Positions 1 to 9,616 of a DNA stretch of 64,000 nt are shown here, piece after piece. The number at the start of each line of letters is the position of its first letter. The stretch's first letter is position 1. The notes under the pieces are model-generated. The model was not told the DNA's origin. It ran no database searches and saw only the letters and a list, made by a program, of their open reading frames with translations. A program made the translations under genes and the position numbers. Source of the stretch: Filimonas effusa (GTDB taxonomy: Bacteria > Bacteroidota > Bacteroidia > Chitinophagales > Chitinophagaceae). The DNA is taken from contig NZ_SDHZ01000001.1 in assembly GCF_004118675.1 (NCBI RefSeq), positions 1,860,001-1,924,000 of the forward strand, given 5' to 3'.

Positions 1-279
1 ATGCCTAACACCTTTTCACCCAATAATGACGGGATGAACGACCAGTTTTATCCAAGAGGTCGTGGTCTCATCAGCATTAAATCGCTTCGCATCTTTAACC
101 GTTGGGGTCAGCCTGTATTTGAGAAGCTGAACTTCAATGCCAATTCGGCACAGGATGGTTGGGATGGCAATTTCGGCGGCAAACCGGCATCAGCCGATGT
201 GTACGTATATATCATGGAAGTGGTATGCGAGAACAATACCATCGTAAGCTATAAAGGCAACATCGCGCTGCTGCGATAA
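1..279 (+). CDS. C-terminal end of a T9SS-exported protein (type B sorting domain)
   Basis: This is the 3' end of a larger gene that starts before the window; the ATG at position 1 is probably internal. The 92 visible residues match the gliding-motility/CHU_C-type C-terminal sorting domain: PNTFSPNNDGMND at the start, then RIFNRWGQPVFE and GWDGNFGG, and a short final beta strand. In Bacteroidota this domain sends proteins through the type IX secretion system to the cell surface and is removed on export. The cargo part of the protein is not visible, so its function is unknown. The PorP/SprF-like gene 24 nt downstream is the usual partner of type B cargo, which supports the call. Confidence 0.85.
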   Translation: MPNTFSPNNDGMNDQFYPRGRGLISIKSLRIFNRWGQPVFEKLNFNANSAQDGWDGNFGGKPASADVYVYIMEVVCENNTIVSYKGNIALLR

Positions 280-303
280 TTATAAAAGACAAAGTGTGTT
301 AGA

Positions 304-1332
304 ATGAAAAAGACAATATCCCTGTTTATCCTGTTACTGCCAGCCGGCATCACCTATATACGGGCCCAGGATCCGCATTTCAGCCAGTTCTTCGAGGCGC
401 CGCTCCTGAGAAACCCTTCCCTGGCGGGGATCTTTGATGGCGATGTACGTATACAAGGCGTATACCGTACGCAATGGGGCTCTGTTACTGTGCCTTACCA
501 AACGGGTTCACTGGCAGCAGAGGTAAAAAAGCCTATCGGCAGTAATAACGACTTTATTACTATGGGCATGCAGTTGTTGTATGACCGGGCCGGTACCGTA
601 AACCTCGCCACCACTTATGTGATGCCTGCGGTGAACTATCATAAAGCGCTACGGGATGATAAGACCAAGTATTTGTCGCTTGGCATCATGGGTGGTCTTG
701 TGCAGCGCAGTTTCGACCGTTCGAAAGTAACTACCAATAACCAGTATGATGGCTTTGGTTACAATCCTTCGCTTTCCGATGGGGAGCTGTTCGCCAACAA
801 CCGTTATAGCTATGCAGACGGCAGTATAGGCCTTTCTTTCAACTCTTCTATTGCGGAAAGAGTGCAGGACAATTATTATTTAGGGATCGCTTATCATCAT
901 CTTAACAGGCCAAAGAATTCTTTCTATAAAAATCCGGAGGTTGAGCTGAATGCCAAATGGGAGTTATCGGGAGGTGTAAAGTTAACGGCGGGAGAAACTT
1001 CTTTCGTCACTGTTTATGCCAACTATACCAGGCAAGGTTCTTACAACGAAACCCTTGTGGGTGCGTTGTATGGCTATAAAATAGGTGATGACCCGGAAGA
1101 GCCGCAATATACTGTTCAGTTTGGTGCAGTGATACGCGCGAAGGACGCCATCATACCTGTTGTAAAACTCGATTACAAACCTTTCTCTCTGGTGTGCAGT
1201 TACGATGCCAATTTATCGCGTCTTAAGACGAGTGGCACTGTTGCGAATGCTTTTGAAATATCACTTTCTTATGCTGCATTCTCCGACCGTTATAACAGCA
1301 GCAAGAATGCTGTTGCCTGTCCGAGGTTTTAG
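304..1332 (+). CDS. PorP/SprF family type IX secretion membrane protein
   Basis: A 342-residue protein with a signal peptide (about residues 1-21, ending in A-Q) followed by the family hallmark QDPHFSQFFEAPLLRNPSLAG. The remainder is a run of alternating short beta strands rich in Tyr and Gly, as expected of an outer-membrane beta barrel. Family members (PorP, SprF) are outer-membrane components of type IX secretion and pair with individual type B cargo proteins. It lies 24 nt after the sorting-domain gene on the same strand, so the two are probably co-transcribed and this copy may serve that cargo. That pairing is inferred from position. Confidence 0.88.
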   Translation: MKKTISLFILLLPAGITYIRAQDPHFSQFFEAPLLRNPSLAGIFDGDVRIQGVYRTQWGSVTVPYQTGSLAAEVKKPIGSNNDFITMGMQLLYDRAGTVNLATTYVMPAVNYHKALRDDKTKYLSLGIMGGLVQRSFDRSKVTTNNQYDGFGYNPSLSDGELFANNRYSYADGSIGLSFNSSIAERVQDNYYLGIAYHHLNRPKNSFYKNPEVELNAKWELSGGVKLTAGETSFVTVYANYTRQGSYNETLVGALYGYKIGDDPEEPQYTVQFGAVIRAKDAIIPVVKLDYKPFSLVCSYDANLSRLKTSGTVANAFEISLSYAAFSDRYNSSKNAVACPRF

Positions 1333-1431
1333 AAAAAATTGAATAGTCCCGGGATCAGATCATCTGCGCTCCTTTAGTTACTGGCTGTTCTTATTCCATT
1401 TCGTCTGCCATCTTTTAACTTCTGTCTATTG

Positions 1432-2673
1432 TTATCTGATCTGGCCTTTGCCGGTGATGATCCATTTTTCCGTTACGAGCTTTTCGAGGGCGAAGGGGCC
1501 GCGGGCGTGTAGTTTCTGTGTTGAGATGCCTATTTCGGCGCCGAGTCCGAATTCTTCGCCATCGGTGAAGCGTGTGGAGGCATTGGAGTAAACTGCAGCA
1601 GCATCTACTTCCTGCTGGAAGCGGCGGCATTTTTGTTTATTTTTTGATACAATTGCTTCGGAATGTTTTGTTGAATGCAGGCGGATGTGTTCCAGTGCGT
1701 CATCCAGATCCTTTACCACTTTAACTGCACATTTCAGGCTTTGGAACTCCCTGTCGAAATCTGCTGCCGTTGCTTTCTGCAAATGAGGATATCCTTTCAG
1801 CAGTTTATGAGCCGCAGGATCGGCCAATAATTCTACGCCAAACTTCTCCATCTGCGGCTGTATGGCTGTAAGAAAAGCAGGGGCTATAGCTGCGTCAACG
1901 AGCACCGTATCCATTGCATTACATACAGAGGGGCGGGATACTTTTGCATTGACCACGATATCGACCGCCTTGTTCAGGTCGGCTTCTTTTTCAACATATA
2001 CATGACATACACCGGCGCCTGTTTCTATGACGGGTACCTGGCTGTTTTCACGTACAAACTGGATAAGAGAAGCGGAGCCCCTGGGGATGAGCACATCTAC
2101 ATATTTTGTAGCGGCGAACAACTGTGCTACCGTTTCGCGTTCGGGTGGCAGCAGGGTGACACAATTGGCGTCGATGCCATGTTGTTTCAGGGCTTTATGG
2201 ATGAGTTTGAGGGCTGCGATGTTGGTATCGGCTGCCTCGCTGCTGCCTTTGAGCACGCAGGCATTCCTGCTGCGGATGCATAGGGCGGCTATATCGAAAG
2301 TTACGTTGGGGCGTGATTCATAAACAGCGCCTACAACGCCCAGGGGCACTGCTATTTTTTCGAGCAGCAGGCCATTGGGCAACTTACGTTTATCGAGCGT
2401 TTTACCGGAGGGGTCGGCCAGGCGGATCACTTTACGGATACTTCCGGCAATTGCTTTTATCCGTTTTTCGTTTAAAAGCAGACGGTCGTTACGCGGATTG
2501 CCGGGATCCTGCCTGCCCAGGTCTTTTTGATTGGCCTGTATCAGTGCGGCGGTTTCCTGCTCCAGTAAAGCTGCCAGCGTACGCAGGCAGGCTTTTATCT
2601 GCTGTTCGCCGGCGGCGCGTAAAGCGATGCCTGCTTTAGCGGTTTTGACAAGTAAGGGTTCTATTGTTTTCAT
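1432..2673 (-). CDS. proA: glutamate-5-semialdehyde dehydrogenase (gamma-glutamyl phosphate reductase)
   Basis: A 413-residue cytoplasmic enzyme of full family length. It reduces gamma-glutamyl phosphate to glutamate-5-semialdehyde with NADPH, the second step of proline synthesis. The catalytic cysteine is Cys251 in the motif SRPSVCNAMDT. Other family landmarks are YESRPNVT (about 118-125), LKGSSEA (141-147), LIPRGS (195-200) and IETGAG (216-221). The C-terminal EFGLGAEIGISTQKLHARGP segment is typical. It follows proB with an 11 nt gap, so the two enzymes form a proBA operon, as in many bacteria. Nothing unusual was seen. Confidence 0.97.
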   Translation of the reverse strand: MKTIEPLLVKTAKAGIALRAAGEQQIKACLRTLAALLEQETAALIQANQKDLGRQDPGNPRNDRLLLNEKRIKAIAGSIRKVIRLADPSGKTLDKRKLPNGLLLEKIAVPLGVVGAVYESRPNVTFDIAALCIRSRNACVLKGSSEAADTNIAALKLIHKALKQHGIDANCVTLLPPERETVAQLFAATKYVDVLIPRGSASLIQFVRENSQVPVIETGAGVCHVYVEKEADLNKAVDIVVNAKVSRPSVCNAMDTVLVDAAIAPAFLTAIQPQMEKFGVELLADPAAHKLLKGYPHLQKATAADFDREFQSLKCAVKVVKDLDDALEHIRLHSTKHSEAIVSKNKQKCRRFQQEVDAAAVYSNASTRFTDGEEFGLGAEIGISTQKLHARGPFALEKLVTEKWIITGKGQIR

Positions 2674-2684
2674 GGGGTCTTTTT

Positions 2685-3719
2685 TTAGAAAATAACGATA
2701 TCATCGGCATGCGCTGCTACGACATTTTTACGGGAAACGCTATCGATGATGGCCTGAGTATCGAGTTTAACCTTTGCGACGCCGATGATGGTTTCTTCAT
2801 CATCCATCAGTTGCACCACTTCGCCTGCGCCGAATTTACCCTGGATAGAGGTAATGCCTACGGTTAGCAGGCTGCGGCGCTGGTGTAAAGCTTTGGCGGC
2901 TCCTTTATCGACAAATATACTTCCGAGGGTGATAGAACCGCTGGCGAGCCATTTCTGGCGTGCCTTGAGGTTGGAGGACTGCGCTTTAAACGTGGTGCCG
3001 TTGGTTCCGTTCAGGGCTGCCATAAAGGGTGCTTTACCGCCAAGGCCGCAAATGATGACCTGGATGCCCAGCGAAGCGGCCAGGCGGGTAAAAGTAAGCT
3101 TTGAGGTCATGCCCCCCAGTCCGAGGCTGCTTTTATCGGTTTTAACGTAGCCGAGGATGGTATTATCGATTTTCGCCACATGCGGGATGATCTGCTTGTC
3201 GTTGTCCATAAATCCGCCTGCGGAGGTGCAGATGATCATGGTTTCGGCGTCGAAGCCTATGGCGATGAGCGTAGCCAGTTCGTCGTTATCGGAGAATTTG
3301 AGTTCAATATTGCTGACGAGGTCGTTTTCATTCACGATGGGCAGGATACCGTTTTGCCAGAAGGCGGCGAAGGTTTCTTTCAGCTGAACGAAGGAGCGTC
3401 TGCGGGAGAAGTGATGGCGTTCGCAGAGGGCCTGTGCTACCGGGATGCCATATTTATTAAAATATTTCTGGTATAACAGGATCAGGATGGGGTTACCAAC
3501 TGCGGCGGCGGCCTTACGCTCGGTGATGGAGCCTTTGTAATGGCGGATATATGATTTCCCGGAGCCTACGGCGCCACTGGAAACCAAAACGATGCGGTAG
3601 GTTTCGGACAGTGCGGCAATGCCTGCGGCTACTTTTTGTACAATGGAACGACTGATGACACCGTCATTTCCAGAAATGACAGCTGTGCCCAACTTAACTA
3701 CTAAGACTGGTTTTTCCAT
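2685..3719 (-). CDS. proB: glutamate 5-kinase
   Basis: A 344-residue enzyme that phosphorylates glutamate with ATP, the first and usually proline-inhibited step of proline synthesis. The N-terminal amino-acid kinase domain (about 1-240) shows VVKLGTAVIS, SSGAVGSG, NENDLVS with FSDNDELA, and GLGGMTSKL. A C-terminal PUA domain (about 262-340) follows, as in longer family members. It is first in the proBA operon. A TATTTTTG motif reading on the minus strand (3724-3731) lies only 5 nt upstream of the ATG; if it is a -7 element, the transcript would have almost no leader. Confidence 0.96.
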   Translation of the reverse strand: MEKPVLVVKLGTAVISGNDGVISRSIVQKVAAGIAALSETYRIVLVSSGAVGSGKSYIRHYKGSITERKAAAAVGNPILILLYQKYFNKYGIPVAQALCERHHFSRRRSFVQLKETFAAFWQNGILPIVNENDLVSNIELKFSDNDELATLIAIGFDAETMIICTSAGGFMDNDKQIIPHVAKIDNTILGYVKTDKSSLGLGGMTSKLTFTRLAASLGIQVIICGLGGKAPFMAALNGTNGTTFKAQSSNLKARQKWLASGSITLGSIFVDKGAAKALHQRRSLLTVGITSIQGKFGAGEVVQLMDDEETIIGVAKVKLDTQAIIDSVSRKNVVAAHADDIVIF

Positions 3720-3904
3720 GCTACAAAAATAGAGCGCAGATTTTGTTATTCGGCAGAAAACTCAGCCCCCCTTATTTCAGGCGTAATCACTTATATTTGT
3801 TTTTTAAACCCTGACAGCACTAGAAAGCGCCCTCATCCAGGTTTTCTATTTGTACGTATATGAATAGAAAAATTGGCTTCAGGCATGGCTGTCCATGACA
3901 TTCA

Positions 3905-4264
3905 ATGCCTATGCCCGACATAACCATGAAGTATTCAATTAACCTGAGTTTTGGCGAAGTAAAGCTTCCGCCATTCCAGGAGATATTTGTGTTAGGGAAG
4001 AACGCGCCGCAGGGTAAAATAGGACTTACTAAATCACTTGAGTTGTTGGCCCCCAACGCCTTCCAGCTGATTGAAGTTGAGGAGGAGACCATAGAAGCCA
4101 TTTTCATAGAAAGACGAATCCTCCGTAAATTACCGGCAGAAAAAATTGTAGCGATATTACAGGAAAAAGTGTTCCCTTTTGTTGCCGAAGGGGAATTGAT
4201 CAGGGTCGATTTCAAAGTGAAGATATCCTACAATAATTTTGAAATTGAAGTGGGAGATGTATGA
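3905..4264 (+). CDS. small conserved-looking protein of unknown function
   Basis: A 119-residue soluble protein that I do not recognise. It has no signal peptide, membrane segment or cysteines. It is mostly mixed alpha/beta with an acidic, Glu-rich middle (EVEEETIEAIFIERRILRKL), and ends in a beta-rich stretch. Its stop codon overlaps the start of the following histidine kinase by 4 nt (ATGA), so the two are almost certainly translationally coupled, and a role in the same signalling pathway is likely but inferred. Alternative starts exist at 3911 (Met3) and 3926 (Met8). Coding potential is supported by the coupled overlap and by the uninterrupted frame. Confidence 0.7.
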   Translation: MPMPDITMKYSINLSFGEVKLPPFQEIFVLGKNAPQGKIGLTKSLELLAPNAFQLIEVEEETIEAIFIERRILRKLPAEKIVAILQEKVFPFVAEGELIRVDFKVKISYNNFEIEVGDV

Positions 4265-5322
4265 CAATAAGCCGTTTCATTAAAAACGATTTTCAGGTAG
4301 TTGATGCTTACGAAGGCATATCCAGTATCCGGCACAGCCTGTCCGATAACAATGCGCTTGTTGTTATGGATCAGAACAAACCTGTTGGTATGCTTACTGC
4401 TAACGATGTGTTGAGGAAACCTCATAATCTTGTTATAGACTGCATGATGCCAAAGCCGGGTGTATCGCCGGTACAATCTGTCCGGGAAGCGCTTAGCCTG
4501 ATGCGGCAAACCCATACTGACGCTTTACCGGTTTATGACGACAGCAATACCCTTATGGGGGTTATTTACAAGAATGATATCGTTGATTATCTCTGCCAGG
4601 CGGTAGAGAAGCAGCAGTCGATGGTGCAGCTGATGGTACACGATCTTAAAAGTCCGCTGGCGAATATCATCAGTATCAACGAGCTATTACAGCACGAGGT
4701 TCATAAGGAAGAGGACAGGAAACTGCTGGACTACTCGAAGCAGTCGTGCGAAATTGCCACGGATATCATCAATGACCTGCTGGTTTCGGAGCTTGTGGAG
4801 CATGATTCGCCCACTTTTACCATTACGGAGCTTGGTCATTTCCTGAAAGCCTGTCTTTTATCGGTCAATGGACTGATATCGAAAAAGCAGATCGTTATCG
4901 ATAATGTACCGCCTCCGCAGAAGTATTATTTCCGGGCAGACCGGGGAAAGCTTCAGCGGGCACTTCATAATGTGCTTTACAATGCCATCAAGTTCACTCC
5001 TGTTGGCGGCACCATCCATATATCGAGCACGACAGAAAAGGACAGGTTCACGATCATGGTAAAGGACAATGGCATTGGCATACCAGAGAGCGATCAACCG
5101 TATATTTTCAACAAATTCACCCGTGCCAAGAGGACCGGTACGAACGGCGAAAGTTCCACCGGGCTTGGGATGTATATTACCAAACAAATAGTGGAGCAGC
5201 ACAATGGGGAGATCTGGTTCAAGAGCAAGGAGGGGGAAGGCACTTCGTTTTTCATCCGTTTCAACATGCTCTCTTCCGGGAACCATGAGAAATTGGTACT
5301 TTTAGAAAATGAACCGCATTGA
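4261..5322 (+). CDS. cytoplasmic CBS-domain sensor histidine kinase
   Basis: A 353-residue kinase with no membrane segment or signal peptide. Residues about 5-112 form a pair of CBS motifs, small domains that often bind adenine nucleotides. A HisKA dimerisation domain follows with the phospho-acceptor His127 in VHDLKSPLANI. The ATPase domain has the N box (HNVLYNAIKFT), G1 (DNGIGIPE) and G2 (STGLGMYI). The combination suggests an internal signal such as energy or nucleotide state, which is inference. There is no response regulator next to it; the adjacent genes are an unknown protein (4 nt overlap upstream) and a WYL regulator (14 nt overlap downstream). Confidence 0.9.
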   Translation: MTISRFIKNDFQVVDAYEGISSIRHSLSDNNALVVMDQNKPVGMLTANDVLRKPHNLVIDCMMPKPGVSPVQSVREALSLMRQTHTDALPVYDDSNTLMGVIYKNDIVDYLCQAVEKQQSMVQLMVHDLKSPLANIISINELLQHEVHKEEDRKLLDYSKQSCEIATDIINDLLVSELVEHDSPTFTITELGHFLKACLLSVNGLISKKQIVIDNVPPPQKYYFRADRGKLQRALHNVLYNAIKFTPVGGTIHISSTTEKDRFTIMVKDNGIGIPESDQPYIFNKFTRAKRTGTNGESSTGLGMYITKQIVEQHNGEIWFKSKEGEGTSFFIRFNMLSSGNHEKLVLLENEPH

Positions 5323-6028
5323 CCGGCTTTTTGCCATTCTCATTACTTTACAATCGAAAAAGTATGTTACTGCCGACGCTATCGCGGCGCAGTTTGGCAT
5401 GAGTGTAAGGACAGTTTACCGCGATATTAAAGCGCTTACAGAAACGGGTGTACCCATTAGTTTTGAGAACCAGCGGGGTTATTTTATAGTGCAGGGTTAT
5501 TTTCTGCCGCCTGTTTCATTCACCAACGAAGAGGCTAACGCCCTGCTGCTGATGGAGGCGATCACCAGCCGGTTTGCGGACAAATCGATACAACAGCATT
5601 ATACAACGGCGCTCAATAAAGTAAAAGCGGTATTACGGGGCACTCAGAAAGAGAGGCTGGAGCAATTAGGTGCGCAGATCACGAGTTTCTCTCCGTGTGG
5701 CGCCACGAACGATTTTGCCTGGTTATCGGATCTTCAGCGGGCCATAGGTGCGCGGTTTGTTGTTAAAATACATTACCAGAATGTTGCGGGGGAGATAAGC
5801 GAGAGGGAAATAGAGCCTATTGGTCTTATTTTTTATGCGCTCAACTGGCATATCATCGCCTGGTGTCATTTAAGGCAGGAGTACCGCGATTTCCGGGCAT
5901 CCCGCATTCTGCGTTTATGGGTTACCGGCGATGCGTTCCGTAAACAGGATCATATGAGCATGACTACCTATACTGCAAGGATGGATGAGGAGTATGCCAG
6001 TTACACCACTGCCGTCAAAGAATCGTAG
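5309..6028 (+). CDS. YafY-type HTH/WYL-domain transcriptional regulator
   Basis: A 239-residue DNA-binding protein. An HTH_11 helix-turn-helix occupies about residues 1-60 (the recognition region reads QFGMSVRTVYRDIKAL), followed by a linker and a WYL-type domain around 145-215, with the variant core LNWHIIAWCHLR in place of a literal W-Y-L. WYL domains bind small ligands or nucleic acid. Its start lies 14 nt inside the preceding histidine kinase gene, so the three genes 3905-6028 form one tight operon. Whether it acts with the kinase or simply shares its transcript is unknown. Confidence 0.9.
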   Translation: MNRIDRLFAILITLQSKKYVTADAIAAQFGMSVRTVYRDIKALTETGVPISFENQRGYFIVQGYFLPPVSFTNEEANALLLMEAITSRFADKSIQQHYTTALNKVKAVLRGTQKERLEQLGAQITSFSPCGATNDFAWLSDLQRAIGARFVVKIHYQNVAGEISEREIEPIGLIFYALNWHIIAWCHLRQEYRDFRASRILRLWVTGDAFRKQDHMSMTTYTARMDEEYASYTTAVKES

Positions 6029-6180
6029 GCTGCGCCGTTTATTATTAATTCATCTTTAATCCTGCTTCAGGTTCCTTTATAAACCGGACCTCAATGTGTT
6101 TTCGTATGTAAAAACATGCGTTTAAGGCGCATTGGCGTTCGAAAAAGATTTATTTTGTAGTTAGTCTCATACCGTCCTCT

Positions 6181-7143
6181 ATGATCAAACTTATTGTACT
6201 CAATACCTGCCAGGTACGTCCGCTTAGTATGGCTGCCATCCTGGATGTGTTCAACTCTGTTAACCAGCAGTACCAGCACAAGGGGCTTCCTCCATTCTTT
6301 CATATAGAAGTGGCTGGGGCGGGCGATCTGCCTTTGGTGCCTAAAGCCGATCTGGTATTCATTCCGGCTTTTCTTTCCGGCGACTTAGGCGCAGCGGTTA
6401 GCGAAAACCGGGAATTTATCAGTTGGATAGTGGCGCAATATCAACTGGGTGTTCCTATTGCGAGTTTTTGCACGGGCGCTTTTCTGCTTGCCGCCACGGG
6501 TCTTCTGAATGGCAAACGGGCTACTACGCATGTTATGGCCGCGCCTGTTTTTAAAAAGCTGTTCCCTCATGTGCTGTTACAGCCGGAAGCCGTTGTAACG
6601 CATGATGCCGGGCTTTACACCAGCGGAGGTGCAACCAGCAGTTTTCATCTTATGCTGTATTTGCTTGAAAAATACTGTGGCCGCAGCATGGCTATAGAGA
6701 TGGCCAAGATGTTCTCCATTGATATGGACCGGCAGCAGCAGCTGCATTTTGCGGGCTTCTCTCCTATCCGCAATCATTCGGACAGTGTGGTCAAGAATAT
6801 ACAGGAGCAAATGGAGAAGCGTTATATGGATATCACCACTGTGGACGCCCTGGTGCGGGAAATCCCGGTAAGCCAGCGCAATTTTGTCCGCCGCTTTAAA
6901 CAGGCGACGGGCGTTACCCCTATCGATTACCTGCAACAAACCCGGATAGAAGCTGCGAGGCAACTATTAGAGCATACCGACCTCAGCATGATGGAGATCA
7001 TGTGTCATGTAGGGTATGGCGATATGAAATCGTTCCGGAACCTGTTCCTGCGGATCACCGGTTTAACACCCAAGGCCTACCGTGAGAAATATGCATTGGC
7101 GGCAGGGCGTTTCTTTACACATCACCTGCCTGTCATGAACTAG
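6181..7143 (+). CDS. GlxA-family AraC-type transcriptional regulator
   Basis: A 320-residue regulator with two parts. The N-terminal half (about 1-185) is a DJ-1/PfpI-like glutamine-amidotransferase fold, with Cys97 in the nucleophile-elbow position (ASFCTGAFLLA). The C-terminal half (about 215-310) is an AraC family double helix-turn-helix, including SQRNFVRRFKQATGVTP and the second-helix region GYGDMKSFRNLF. Family members respond to small metabolites, but no ligand can be named here. It stands 152 nt downstream of the WYL gene and is followed by a 240 nt intergenic stretch, so it may be transcribed alone. Confidence 0.92.
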   Translation: MIKLIVLNTCQVRPLSMAAILDVFNSVNQQYQHKGLPPFFHIEVAGAGDLPLVPKADLVFIPAFLSGDLGAAVSENREFISWIVAQYQLGVPIASFCTGAFLLAATGLLNGKRATTHVMAAPVFKKLFPHVLLQPEAVVTHDAGLYTSGGATSSFHLMLYLLEKYCGRSMAIEMAKMFSIDMDRQQQLHFAGFSPIRNHSDSVVKNIQEQMEKRYMDITTVDALVREIPVSQRNFVRRFKQATGVTPIDYLQQTRIEAARQLLEHTDLSMMEIMCHVGYGDMKSFRNLFLRITGLTPKAYREKYALAAGRFFTHHLPVMN

Positions 7144-7383
7144 ACCCTGGGGCAAAAAAAAACCGGAAAAGTAGAAACAATTCCGGGATATATACATGAG
7201 AAAACTAACAAGAGTTATTTAAACGTTATGCTGACAATTTAAGTCGTGTGTTATAAAGACGCTTGAGAAACGAAAAAGGGGGATGCCCAAACCCTGTTTT
7301 TTGTTTTAATTAACATTTATCTCCAAACACCAGCAAATCTACCATTTCCTTAGAGGAAATTTTTAGTGGTTTACCCCCTATTA

Positions 7384-9582
7384 TTATAACCGTAGTAATC
7401 CAAGTTTATATAAACCGTTCACAGGTTTGTTATCCCAGAACAGTTCAAAGTCTTCTAAACCAGCGGCTTCGTAATGTGATTTTATGTCCTGTAGCGTATA
7501 GATCTTTTCGTTGGTTACGGATATCAATGCCAACATCAAGACAAGCCATTCGCCCTGTGGTTTACTCACACTGAAATTCACTGTTTCTTTTTTACCCTGG
7601 AAGCTCAGGGAAGCCATTTCCCATTGATTGCCTTTTTTTGATTTGGTAAAGATCTCTATTGCGGGCTTTTTGCCTAACCAAATGATTTTTGTGGTAGGCT
7701 TTGTGCTTATGAATTCCTCTTCCAGCAAGGCTTTGACTATGTAATCGGGTGCTATGCTTGTTTTGGGCACTTTGAAATCGAACCATTTCTGCAGGGGGTA
7801 GTCGAGGCAGTTGCTGTGCATGTAGTTGAGCAATGATTTCTTCAATCCGAAGCTGAAGGCTTCGTGATCGGCACCATTGGGGTCGGAATGGACGAGGTCG
7901 TTGTTGGCGAAGCTTCCGGTCACTACCGTTTCGCGCACCACTCCGAATTTTTCGGGTTCCAGTCCGACGGGGCTATGCGCCGTCATGGCAAACTGGTGCC
8001 AGAAGGCGGATTGCAGTACGCCTGCCTGGAACATTTGCCGGACCATTTCGAGGGAGTCGATGGTTTCCTGTGCTGTTTGAGTGGGGAAGCCATACATGAG
8101 GTAGGCGTGCACCATGATACCTGCTTCGGAGAAGTTGCGGTTGACGCGTGCAACCTGAGCCACTGTGATCCCCTTTTGAATAAGGGCCAGGAGCCTGTCT
8201 GACGCCACTTCCAGCCCCCCGGACACGGCGATGCAGCCAGAGGCCTTCAGGAGCAGGCAGAGGTCGCGTGTGAAGCTCTTTTCGAAGCGGATGTTGGTCC
8301 ACCAGCTGACAGTTAGTTTACGGCGGATGATTTCGAGCGCCAACGCCCGCATTAATGCGGGCGGGGCGGCTTCGTCGACAAAATGAAAGCCATTCTGACC
8401 TGTTTGTGCGATGATCTGTTCCATGCGGTCGCACAGCAGTCGTGCGGCTATTGGTTCGTACAGGCGGATATAGTCAAGTGAGATATCGCAGAAGGTGCAT
8501 TTGCCCCAGTAGCAGCCATGCGCCATTGTGAGCTTATTCCAGCGGCCATCGCTCCAGAGGCTATGCATGGGATTGACGACCTCTATTGCAGAGATGTAGC
8601 TATCGAGCAGCAGATCGCTGTAATCGGGGGTACCTACGTCGGACTGTTTGTAATCGTGGCAGGTTTCGTTGTTGATATAAACGACCTTACCTTCTGCGAG
8701 TGCAAAGGTACGTTTGAGGCTGGCGAGGGGTAGTTCGCCCGCGATATAACGTACAAGATTTTCGATGGGGGCCTCACCATCGTCGAGCGTAACGAAGTCG
8801 AGGAATTCGAATACACGTTCATCCGATAGGGAGCGCAGTTCGGTATTGGCGAAGCCGCCGCCCATTACCAGTTTTACGTGGGGGTAATGTTGTTTTATCC
8901 ATTGTGCGCATCGCAGGGCTGCGTACAGGTTGCCGGGAAAAGGGACAGAAAGCGCTACCAGCGCCGGCTGCAGCGTTTCCATTTTGGTGGCCAGCAACCC
9001 GAGGAGGATGTTATCGATATAGGAATAAGGCTGTTGCATGGCGGCGTACAACTCATCGAAACTGGCGGCGGAGCGTCCCAGTCTTTCGGCATAGCGGCTG
9101 AAGCCAAAGTGCGGGTCAACACATTCTGTGATAAGATCGGACAGGTCTTCGAGGTACATGGTGGCCAGGTGTTTGGCCTTATCCTGTTTACCCATGCTGC
9201 CAAAGGCCCATTGCAGGTCGTCGAGCTGTGCAAAGCGGCTTGCTTCGGGCAAAAAACCGCGTTTGACTATCAGATGCGCCAGGGTAGGATTTTTGCCTTG
9301 CAGGAAGCGGATGACCGCATCTATGGTGTAGATATAGTCTTCCTGTAAAGCCACCATACGTTGTGCATTCTCAGACAGGGGCTGTGCAGCGGCGCCTGCT
9401 TCGGCAAACAGCTGCTGCAGCCCCTGCTGAGAGAACAGAACATTCGTGACCTCTATGCCAAGATCGGACTGATAGCTTGAAATGTTCTTTGTATTCAAAA
9501 AACCTTTCAGGTAGGCAGTGGCCGGGTATGGCGTATTCAACTGCGTAAACGGAGGCGTTATCAGGAAAACAGATGCGCTCAA
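7384..9582 (-). CDS. B12-binding-domain radical SAM protein
   Basis: A 732-residue protein. The N-terminal part (about 1-300) is a cobalamin-binding-like Rossmann region (ALVALSVPFPGNLY, KLVMGGGFANTEL) without the DxHxxG motif of base-off B12 binders. The radical SAM core follows; its cluster cysteines are Cys357, Cys362 and Cys365 in GCYWGKCTFCD, i.e. CX4CX2C rather than the usual CX3CX2C. The C-terminal about 150 residues are of unknown type. The start codon is TTG at 9580-9582, chosen because the conserved LITPPFTQLNTPYPA segment begins at residue 7 and no ATG precedes it. It starts 34 nt after the tryptophanase stop, so it is probably in the same operon. The substrate is unknown. Confidence 0.85.
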   Translation of the reverse strand: MSASVFLITPPFTQLNTPYPATAYLKGFLNTKNISSYQSDLGIEVTNVLFSQQGLQQLFAEAGAAAQPLSENAQRMVALQEDYIYTIDAVIRFLQGKNPTLAHLIVKRGFLPEASRFAQLDDLQWAFGSMGKQDKAKHLATMYLEDLSDLITECVDPHFGFSRYAERLGRSAASFDELYAAMQQPYSYIDNILLGLLATKMETLQPALVALSVPFPGNLYAALRCAQWIKQHYPHVKLVMGGGFANTELRSLSDERVFEFLDFVTLDDGEAPIENLVRYIAGELPLASLKRTFALAEGKVVYINNETCHDYKQSDVGTPDYSDLLLDSYISAIEVVNPMHSLWSDGRWNKLTMAHGCYWGKCTFCDISLDYIRLYEPIAARLLCDRMEQIIAQTGQNGFHFVDEAAPPALMRALALEIIRRKLTVSWWTNIRFEKSFTRDLCLLLKASGCIAVSGGLEVASDRLLALIQKGITVAQVARVNRNFSEAGIMVHAYLMYGFPTQTAQETIDSLEMVRQMFQAGVLQSAFWHQFAMTAHSPVGLEPEKFGVVRETVVTGSFANNDLVHSDPNGADHEAFSFGLKKSLLNYMHSNCLDYPLQKWFDFKVPKTSIAPDYIVKALLEEEFISTKPTTKIIWLGKKPAIEIFTKSKKGNQWEMASLSFQGKKETVNFSVSKPQGEWLVLMLALISVTNEKIYTLQDIKSHYEAAGLEDFELFWDNKPVNGLYKLGLLRL

Positions 9583-9616
9583 ACAAAATAGATTTAAAGC
9601 GCAAAAGTAGCCTTAT

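Noticed and set aside
8878-9348. 156-codon plus-strand frame opposite the radical SAM gene
   Set aside because: Antisense shadow; no recognisable domain and the minus-strand protein is conserved throughout.
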